From the NCBI GenBank assembly GCA_029946045.1, contig JAQSDS010000442.1, forward strand, positions 1-12,842: a DNA stretch of 12,842 nucleotides, written 5' to 3'. The position numbers and the translations under genes were made by a program. The DNA is from Rhodoferax sp. Its GTDB lineage: Bacteria; Pseudomonadota; Gammaproteobacteria; Burkholderiales; Burkholderiaceae_C. How positions within the stretch are numbered: the stretch's first letter is position 1; the number at the start of each line of letters is the position of its first letter. This document shows, piece after piece, positions 7,700 through 12,842 of this stretch. Under the pieces are notes generated by a model. The model was not told the DNA's origin and searched no databases. It saw nothing but the letters and a program-made list of their open reading frames with translations.

Positions 7700-8977
7700 A
7701 TGAAAAAAGTAGTGGTGGTAGGGGCCGGTCCGGCTGGGTTAATGGCTGCTGAGGTGTTGTCGGGCGCAGGCGTGCAAGTGCTTTTGTTTGATGCCATGCC
7801 CAGCATTGGCAGGAAATTTTTGCTGGCAGGCAAAGGCGGTCTGAATTTGACGCACGCCGAACCTGCCGACCTGTTTGCCACCCGCTACGGCCAACGTCGT
7901 GGCCAAATTGAGGCCATTTTCAAGACCTTTGACGCCGCCAGCGTGCGGGCCTGGGCAGCCTCACTCGGTATTGAGACTTTTGTCGGCAGCTCAGGGCGGG
8001 TCTTTCCGGCTGATATGAAGGCCGCGCCCTTGTTGCGGGCCTGGCTGGCGCGCCTGCGTCATCCTGACAATGGTGTTCCGGTGACGTTCTTGATGCGACA
8101 CCGATGGACCGGCTGGCATCAAACGACGCCATCAGTGTCCGGCCTCGTCACCCCTAAGGACGTGACCTGGCTTGACTTTGAGACACAGCACGGGCCTGTA
8201 GAGGTACAGGCCGATGCGGTCGTGCTGGCGCTGGGTGGTGGCAGTTGGGGGCGCCTGGGCTCTACCGGTGCCTGGGTGCCCTGGCTGCAAGCCAAGGGGG
8301 TGGCGGTTGCGCCACTTCAGCCCGCCAATTGTGGTTTTGATGTCAGCAGCGGTTGGAGCGAACACTTTGCTAGTCGGTTCGCAGGGCTTCCTTTCAAGTC
8401 GGTCGCCATCACTTTCAACAACGCGCAAGGGGTCGAGTTTTCCCGCAAGGGAGAGTTTGTCGCGACCGCCACCGGGCTGGAGGGTAGCCTGATTTATGCG
8501 GTATCGGCTTTGCTGCGCGACGAAGTTCTATTGCACGGGTCAGCCACTTTGCAGCTGGATTTGTTGCCTGACATGCCGCTGGAGCGGGTGCTCGCCGAAG
8601 TGAAGCACCCGCGCGGCACGCGTTCGCTGTCGAGCCACCTCAAAAGCCGTTTGCACATCGATGGCATCAAAGCGGCCATTTTGTATGAGCTGCTGGACAA
8701 GGAGCGCATGAACGATCCGCTGCGTTTGGCGCAGGCGATCAAGGCCTTGCCCATCACTGTCACTGCGGCCCGCCCCATCGACGAAGCCATCAGCACGGCT
8801 GGTGGCGTGTTGTTTGAGGCCATGACCGAGCAACTCATGCTGGAGGCCTTGCCGGGCGTTTTTTGTGCTGGTGAAATGCTGGATTGGGAAGCGCCCACAG
8901 GGGGCTATCTGTTAACCGCCTGCCTTGCCAGCGGGGTCTGTGCGGGGCAGGGGGTTTTGGCTTATCTGGAAAAATAA
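7700..8977 (+). CDS. FAD-dependent flavoprotein, HI0933/PP_4765-like
   Basis: This 425-residue protein belongs to the HI0933-like NAD(P)/FAD-dependent oxidoreductases and looks closest to the PP_4765 (TIGR03862) branch by recall. It opens with a Rossmann dinucleotide fold, VVVVGAGPAGLMAAEVL, with GAGPAG at 8-13 and an acidic residue ending strand 2 (D31). The family block GRKFLLAGKGGLNLTH follows (37-52). The C-terminus carries the second FAD-contact segment CAGEMLDWEAPTGGY (about 389-403) and then ACLASG. The reaction is unknown; relatives include flavoproteins such as BaiN/YhiN. Two ATG codons stand in tandem (7697 and 7700). I prefer the second because AAGG (7690-7693) is then six bases away instead of three. 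The gene is divergent from trxA and followed by a long non-coding gap, so it is probably transcribed alone. Confidence 0.88.
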   Translation: MKKVVVVGAGPAGLMAAEVLSGAGVQVLLFDAMPSIGRKFLLAGKGGLNLTHAEPADLFATRYGQRRGQIEAIFKTFDAASVRAWAASLGIETFVGSSGRVFPADMKAAPLLRAWLARLRHPDNGVPVTFLMRHRWTGWHQTTPSVSGLVTPKDVTWLDFETQHGPVEVQADAVVLALGGGSWGRLGSTGAWVPWLQAKGVAVAPLQPANCGFDVSSGWSEHFASRFAGLPFKSVAITFNNAQGVEFSRKGEFVATATGLEGSLIYAVSALLRDEVLLHGSATLQLDLLPDMPLERVLAEVKHPRGTRSLSSHLKSRLHIDGIKAAILYELLDKERMNDPLRLAQAIKALPITVTAARPIDEAISTAGGVLFEAMTEQLMLEALPGVFCAGEMLDWEAPTGGYLLTACLASGVCAGQGVLAYLEK

Positions 8978-9275
8978 ATGACCTTGATCCAGTGAGGCAC
9001 GGTTCCCTGGGATGGCATTGGCCACAGTCTGGGGTGCGATTTAAAGTGATGTGGCGCCCTGAAGAAATCAAGGCATCACGTGATACCCGGCCCGGCGATC
9101 GGGCCATGCGCATGCGGTTTTGGGGTGAAAACACACGCGAAGTTGAAGCTGCTCGGTATGCAAGCGCTTGTCGCCGCGCGCCTTCCACCCCAAAGCCCGG
9201 TCACATAGCCCAATCACCGTGCCTAAAGCTGCTGAAGTCAGAATTCCCCCAGTCAGCGTACCCAACTGCTCGCAA

Positions 9276-9365
9276 AATCAGTCGGGCAATACGTTTTGCG
9301 TAGGTCAAGGAGGAGAACGCGCAGCGGGCGGGGGACACGTAGCAAAGCGTATTGCCCGGCTGATT
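9276..9365. repeat. Imperfect inverted repeat, possibly REP/MITE-like
   Basis: The left arm 9276-9298, starting AATCAGTCGGGCAATACG, pairs with the right arm 9343-9365, ending CGTATTGCCCGGCTGATT. Over these 23 positions 21 are Watson-Crick pairs, and the two differences would be G-U pairs in RNA. The loop is 44 bases and GC-rich, and CGTAG occurs in direct orientation at both of its edges (9299-9303 and 9338-9342). The design resembles non-autonomous interspersed repeats of bacterial intergenic regions. No flanking target-site duplication is evident, and I cannot test whether other copies exist in the genome. Confidence 0.65.
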
Positions 9366-9499
9366 CGTCCACGACCGTGTTTTCTGCCTTGACCCAATAG
9401 GTACACCTGAGTGCTTCCGCTTCGGAAAAGAACCATTCATCTGAAACCAACATCACACTTGATTCGCACCCAACAGTCAGGACCATGCAAGCTCAAAGC

Positions 9500-9511
9500 T
9501 CATAATTATGA
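9500..9511. promoter_or_regulatory. AT-rich palindrome upstream of prpE, candidate operator or -10 region
   Basis: TCATAATTATGA is a perfect 12-base palindrome in a short AT-rich patch, ending 30 bases before the prpE ATG. It includes CATAAT, which could serve as a -10 box, but no matching -35 hexamer was found. It could be a binding site for a dimeric regulator of prpE; the regulator is unknown. Confidence 0.35.
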
Positions 9512-9541
9512 ATTCAGTTTAAAAACAACCGGAGACAGCCC

Positions 9542-11437
9542 ATGACCTCATACGCCGAATTTCACCAACGATCTCTTGTCGACCGCGACGGTTTTTGGGG
9601 CGAGCAAGCCCGGTTGGTCGACTGGAAAGTCCAGCCGAGCCAGATTTGTGACTACAGCAATCCGCCCTTTGCCAAGTGGTTTGTGGGCGGCGTGACCAAT
9701 TTGTGCCACAACGCGGTGGACCGTCATCTGAAAGACCGTGCCGATCAGGCTGCGCTGATTTTTGTCTCGACCGAAACCGATCAGGAAAAGGTGTATTCGT
9801 TCCGTGACTTGCACGCCGAAGTGCAGCGTATGGCGGCGGTGTTGAAAGAGCTGGGTGTGCGCAAGGGTGACCGGGTGTTGATCTACATGCCGATGATTGC
9901 CGAAGCGGCCTTTGCCATGCTGGCCTGCACCCGCATTGGCGCGATTCATTCGGTGGTGTTTGGTGGTTTTGCCTCGGGCTCGCTGGCTTCCCGCATTGAA
10001 GACGCAGAGCCCCGGGTCATCATCAGCGCCGACGCCGGTTCACGTGGTGGCAAGGCCGTGGCTTACAAGCCGCTGCTCGATGAAGCCATCAAGCTCTCCA
10101 GCTACAAGCCGGAATCTGTGCTGCTGGTGGATCGTGGGCTGGTGCCTATGGAGCTGGTGGCAGGCCGTGACGAATTGTGGGGCCCGCTGCGCCAAAAAAA
10201 TCTCAGTACGGTGGTTGAATGCGAGTGGGTCGAAGCCACCCATCCAAGCTACACGCTCTACACCAGCGGGACTACGGGCAAGCCCAAGGGGGTACAACGC
10301 GACACCGGCGGCTATTGCGTGGCGCTGGCTGCCAGCATGAAGCATATTTATGCCGGCAACCCCGGCGAGACTTATTTTTCAACCAGCGACATCGGTTGGG
10401 TGGTAGGGCACAGCTACATCATTTATGGTCCGCTGATTTCCGGCATGGCCACCATCATGTACGAAGGCCTGCCAACGCGCCCGGACGGCGGCATCTGGTG
10501 GAGCCTGGTCGAAAAATACAAGGTGACGGTGATGTTCAGTGCACCGACCGCGGTGCGCGTGCTCAAGAAGCAGGACCCGGCCCTGCTCTCCAAATATGAC
10601 CTGTCGAGCTTGCGCGCTCTTTTTCTGGCGGGTGAACCGCTGGATGAACCCACGGCGCAGTGGATCAGCGCCGGCCTGGGCAAACCGATCATCGACAACT
10701 ATTGGCAAACCGAGACCGGTTGGCCGATCCTCTCGCTGTGCAATGGCGTGGAGAAAGCGGTCACCAAATTTGGCTCACCCGGCAAGGCGGTGTATGGTTA
10801 CAACGTCAAATTGCTTGACGATCAGACCGGTGAAGAGCTGACAGGTGCCAACCAAAAAGGCGTGGTCGCCATTGAGGGACCTCTGCCACCGGGCTGCATG
10901 CAGACGGTGTGGCGCGATGACGAGCGTTTCGTCAACACCTACTGGAAAAGTGTGCCCGGCAAGCTGATCTACAGCACCTTTGACTGGGGTGTGCGTGACG
11001 CCGACGGCTACTACTTTATTTTGGGTCGCACCGATGACGTGATCAACGTCGCGGGCCACCGCCTGGGAACCCGTGAAATTGAAGAAAGTATTTCGGCCCA
11101 TCCCAATATCGCCGAGGTGGCGGTGGTTGGCGTGGCCGACCAACTGAAGGGCCAGGTCGCCATGGCGTTCGCCGTGCTCAAGGATGCCAGCCTGGTGTCA
11201 GATGAAGCCAGCGCGCTCAAGCTGGAGGGCGAGATCATGAAATTGGTGGACCGCGACCTGGGTGCCGTGGCCAGGCCCGCCCGCGTGCGCTTTGTCACCG
11301 TTCTGCCCAAGACCCGCAGCGGCAAATGCCTGCGCCGCGCCATTACCGCAGTGTGTGAGGGACGCGACCCAGGCGACCTGACCACCATGGACGATCCTGC
11401 TGCTCTGCAACAGATCAAGGATCTGGTAAGCCCCTGA
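9542..11437 (+). CDS. prpE: Propionate-CoA ligase PrpE
   Basis: PrpE activates propionate to propionyl-CoA through a propionyl-AMP intermediate, feeding the methylcitrate cycle or polyhydroxyalkanoate precursors. The 631 residues fit PrpE (about 628 in enterobacteria). Acyl-CoA synthetase motifs appear in order: the N-terminal ACAS cap with WFVGGVTNLCHNAVDRH (46-62), SADAGSRGGK (162-171), the P-loop YTSGTTGKPKGVQRDTGG (240-257), the adenylate motif YWQTETGWP (387-395), the hinge region GRTDDVINVAGHR (495-507) and the catalytic lysine K595 in PKTRSGK. The wording SADAGSRGGK and YWQTETGWP separates it from acetyl-CoA synthetase, which has WWQTETGG. The PKTRSGK lysine is the usual target of reversible acetylation in this family. 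GGAG about eight bases before the ATG supports the start. No prpB, prpC or prpD gene adjoins it, so it stands apart from any methylcitrate operon. Confidence 0.93.
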   Translation: MTSYAEFHQRSLVDRDGFWGEQARLVDWKVQPSQICDYSNPPFAKWFVGGVTNLCHNAVDRHLKDRADQAALIFVSTETDQEKVYSFRDLHAEVQRMAAVLKELGVRKGDRVLIYMPMIAEAAFAMLACTRIGAIHSVVFGGFASGSLASRIEDAEPRVIISADAGSRGGKAVAYKPLLDEAIKLSSYKPESVLLVDRGLVPMELVAGRDELWGPLRQKNLSTVVECEWVEATHPSYTLYTSGTTGKPKGVQRDTGGYCVALAASMKHIYAGNPGETYFSTSDIGWVVGHSYIIYGPLISGMATIMYEGLPTRPDGGIWWSLVEKYKVTVMFSAPTAVRVLKKQDPALLSKYDLSSLRALFLAGEPLDEPTAQWISAGLGKPIIDNYWQTETGWPILSLCNGVEKAVTKFGSPGKAVYGYNVKLLDDQTGEELTGANQKGVVAIEGPLPPGCMQTVWRDDERFVNTYWKSVPGKLIYSTFDWGVRDADGYYFILGRTDDVINVAGHRLGTREIEESISAHPNIAEVAVVGVADQLKGQVAMAFAVLKDASLVSDEASALKLEGEIMKLVDRDLGAVARPARVRFVTVLPKTRSGKCLRRAITAVCEGRDPGDLTTMDDPAALQQIKDLVSP

Positions 11438-11476
11438 GCTGGGCCTGATCCAAAGTCTCTCTTTGTTTGTAAGGAA

Positions 11477-11498
11477 TGTGCTGCCTTTCGGTGGCACA
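11477..11498 (+). terminator. Hairpin after prpE, possible weak terminator
   Basis: TGTGCTGCC (11477-11485) pairs over nine positions, two of them G-U, with GGTGGCACA (11490-11498) around the loop TTTC, 40 bases after the prpE stop. The following bases, ATTCTGATCT, are only moderately T-rich. It may be a weak terminator for prpE, an mRNA-stabilising 3' structure, or part of the odhA leader. Confidence 0.4.
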
Positions 11499-11539
11499 AT
11501 TCTGATCTGCATCCGGCCCTTCCAACGCCACTGTCGCAT

Positions 11540-11631
11540 CCGCTAAACGGTTAAGCCGTGACGCGGGAGGTTAATCAACCATCAGCTTTAACCAGCCAAA
11601 TTTCCCCAAGGGAAATGAAAGTCAGCGAAAT
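11540..11631 (+). ncRNA. Structured odhA/sucA leader, candidate sucA RNA motif
   Basis: This is the untranslated region before odhA. Visible elements are an outer stem CCGC (11540-11543) with GCGG (11563-11566), a nested stem ACGG (11547-11550) with CCGT (11556-11559), a tetraloop hairpin GGTT-AATC-AACC (11569-11580), and a hairpin ATTTCCC-CAA-GGGAAAT (11600-11616) that ends 15 bases before the start codon. A Shine-Dalgarno-like GGGAGG (11565-11570) is shared between the first stem and the next hairpin. The 'sucA RNA motif' is a published cis-regulatory RNA, a riboswitch candidate without a known ligand, found only upstream of sucA in Burkholderiales and proposed to hide the ribosome binding site. 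Gene, lineage, position and structure all fit. I did not match it to the Rfam model base by base, and the exact boundaries are a guess. Confidence 0.62.
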
Positions 11632-12842
11632 ATGAGTGAGACCAATACGGTTTATCAAGCCTACCAGGCGAACACCTACCTTTTTGGAGGCAACGCCCCG
11701 TACGTCGAAGAGATGTACGAAAACTACCTGGCCAATCCGGGCAGTGTGCCAGACACCTGGCGTGAGTACTTTGATGCACTCCAAAATGTGCCCGCCGTGG
11801 ATGGCAGCAATGCCAAGGACGTAGCGCACCAGCCTGTCATTGATGCCTTCGCGCAGCGCGCCAAGGCGGGTGGCACCAAGGTGGTGGTGGCCAGCGTGGA
11901 CGCCGAAATGGGTCGTAAGCGCACGGCGGTACAACAATTGATTGCCGCTTATCGCAATGTGGGTGCCAGCTGGGCTGACCTGGACCCCTTGAAACGCACC
12001 GAGCGTCCGAACATTCCCGAGCTCGACCCTGCCTTTTACGGCTTCACCGATGCCGACCAGGAAACTGTGTTCGACACCAGCAACACGTTTTTTGGCAAGG
12101 ACTACATGCCCTTGCGCGAGTTGATCAATGCGTTGCGCGAAACCTACTGCGCCAGCGTGGGCGCCGAATACCAGTACCTGACCGACCAGACGCAAAAGCG
12201 TTGGTGGCAGCAAAAGCTCGAAAGCGTGCGCAGCAAGCCCAACTTCAACGTCGAGCAGAAAAAACACATCCTTGATCGGCTTACCGCCGCTGAAGGCCTG
12301 GAGCGCTTCCTGCATACCAAGTATGTCGGACAGAAACGTTTTTCGCTGGAAGGTGGCGAGAGCTTCATTGCCGCCATGGACCAGTTGATCCAGCAAGCCG
12401 GTAGCCTGGGCGTGCAGGAAATCGTGATCGGCATGGCCCACCGCGGCCGTCTCAATGTGCTGGTGAATACGCTGGGCAAAATGCCCGCCGACCTGTTTGC
12501 CGAGTTTGACCACACGGCTCCCGAAGACCTGCCTGCCGGCGACGTCAAATACCACCAGGGTTTCAGCTCTGACGTGACCACCCCCGGTGGCCCGGTGCAC
12601 CTGACCCTGGCGTTCAATCCGTCGCACCTTGAAATTGTCAACCCCGTGGTGGAAGGCTCAGTACGTGCCCGCATGGACCGCCGCTCCGACCCCACAGGGC
12701 GTCAGGTGCTGCCGGTGCTGGTACACGGCGATGCCGCTTTTGCCGGCCAAGGTGTCAACCAGGAAACGCTGGCATTGGCCCAGACCCGTGGCTACAGCAC
12801 CGCGGGCACGGTGCACTTGATCATCAACAACCAGATCGGCTT
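11632..12842 (+). CDS. odhA: 2-oxoglutarate dehydrogenase E1 subunit, 5' part
   Basis: E1 of the 2-oxoglutarate dehydrogenase complex (SucA/OdhA) decarboxylates 2-oxoglutarate with thiamine diphosphate and hands the succinyl group to the E2 lipoyl domain. The gene runs off the right edge, so 403 codons of an expected 930-960 are present. The N-terminal segment YLFGGNAPYVEEMYENYL (16-33), likely to contact E2, is followed by a variable linker (about 52-100). The catalytic domain has FSLEGGESFI (237-246), GMAHRGRLNVLVN (267-279, H270 probably equivalent to the active-site His260 of E. coli), AFNPSHLEIVNPVVEGS (327-343), the cofactor/metal motif HGDAAFAGQGV (365-375) and INNQIG at the edge. The start ATG has only a weak ribosome binding site nearby, and no upstream in-frame ATG, GTG or TTG exists after the stop at 11572. 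The structured leader probably controls translation. odhB and lpdA are expected downstream. Confidence 0.95.
   Translation, partial: MSETNTVYQAYQANTYLFGGNAPYVEEMYENYLANPGSVPDTWREYFDALQNVPAVDGSNAKDVAHQPVIDAFAQRAKAGGTKVVVASVDAEMGRKRTAVQQLIAAYRNVGASWADLDPLKRTERPNIPELDPAFYGFTDADQETVFDTSNTFFGKDYMPLRELINALRETYCASVGAEYQYLTDQTQKRWWQQKLESVRSKPNFNVEQKKHILDRLTAAEGLERFLHTKYVGQKRFSLEGGESFIAAMDQLIQQAGSLGVQEIVIGMAHRGRLNVLVNTLGKMPADLFAEFDHTAPEDLPAGDVKYHQGFSSDVTTPGGPVHLTLAFNPSHLEIVNPVVEGSVRARMDRRSDPTGRQVLPVLVHGDAAFAGQGVNQETLALAQTRGYSTAGTVHLIINNQIG

Larger units (their letters stand above)
8978..9541 (+). other. Gene-free stretch between the flavoprotein gene and prpE
   Basis: These 564 bases contain no coding region I can support. 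Short open frames exist on both strands, for example minus 9486-9253 with an ATG and minus 9265-9068 with a TTG, but they lack good ribosome binding sites and recognisable domains, and one runs through the inverted repeat. Structures seen are a 10-base palindrome ATCACGTGAT (9075-9084), a hairpin GGCCCG/CGGGCC (9089-9105), the long inverted repeat at 9276-9365 and the AT-rich palindrome at 9500-9511. No clear terminator for the flavoprotein gene was found. Confidence 0.6.

Noticed and set aside
9089..9105. Hairpin GGCCCG/CGGGCC as terminator of the flavoprotein gene.
   Set aside because: It lies more than 100 bases after the stop and is not followed directly by a T-run, so it is not supported as a terminator.
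9253..9486. A 77-codon minus-strand frame divergent from prpE.
   Set aside because: It has an ATG but no good ribosome binding site, its second half is translated inverted repeat, and no domain is recognised. It is kept only as part of the gap finding.
11491..11514. A possible sigma-54 promoter, TGGCAC followed by TGCA, upstream of odhA.
   Set aside because: The GG and GC pairs are separated by 14 bases instead of the required 10, and the TGGCAC lies in the arm of a stable hairpin.
11575..12627. A 350-codon open frame on the minus strand across the start of odhA.
   Set aside because: The plus strand here encodes an unmistakable 2-oxoglutarate dehydrogenase E1 that lacks a stop only because the window ends. 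The opposite frame has no recognisable domain and is a codon-bias shadow.

Overview
The window reads as a chromosomal core region of a betaproteobacterium in the Burkholderiales, most likely Comamonadaceae and Rhodoferax/Polaromonas-like. This is inferred from gene order (pstB-phoU-phoB-phoR; trxA-rho-rpmE2), from the GC-rich codon use, and from the protein sequences recognised by eye. No plasmid, phage, insertion-sequence or CRISPR hallmark is visible, and no rRNA or tRNA gene was found.

Layout. (1) Bases 6-3588, + strand: the distal part of a phosphate operon, with pstB (ATPase of the Pst importer), phoU, phoB and phoR tightly packed; phoU and phoB overlap by four bases. The upstream pstSCA part is presumably outside the window. 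(2) Bases 3518-5254, - strand: a multi-spanning GT-C-type glycosyltransferase whose 3' end overlaps the 3' end of phoR. (3) Bases 5291-7527, - strand: trxA, rho and rpmE2 (type B ribosomal protein L31). Clear intrinsic terminators follow trxA and rpmE2, and a consensus -10 box lies just beyond the rho stop, so the three genes look like separately adjustable units. (4) Bases 7700-8977, + strand: an uncharacterised FAD flavoprotein divergent from trxA. (5) Bases 8978-9541: a gene-free stretch of 564 bases holding an imperfect inverted repeat that may be a REP/MITE-like element, and an AT-rich 12-base palindrome just before the next gene. (6) Bases 9542-11437, + strand: prpE, propionate-CoA ligase. 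(7) Bases 11632-12842, + strand: the first 403 codons of odhA/sucA, the E1 subunit of 2-oxoglutarate dehydrogenase, running off the window. It is preceded by a structured leader that fits the published Burkholderiales 'sucA RNA motif', a candidate riboswitch.

How the parts relate. PstB powers phosphate import. PhoU couples the transporter's state to the PhoR kinase, which phosphorylates PhoB to control the Pho regulon. Rho ends transcription and probably limits its own synthesis through its C-rich leader. PrpE makes propionyl-CoA and OdhA starts oxidation of 2-oxoglutarate to succinyl-CoA, so the right end of the window is about acyl-CoA and TCA metabolism. The protein genes are ordinary. The material most worth a second look is non-coding: the odhA leader, the rho leader, the rpmE2 leader and the repeat upstream of prpE. 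I found no clear evidence of an undescribed multi-gene system.
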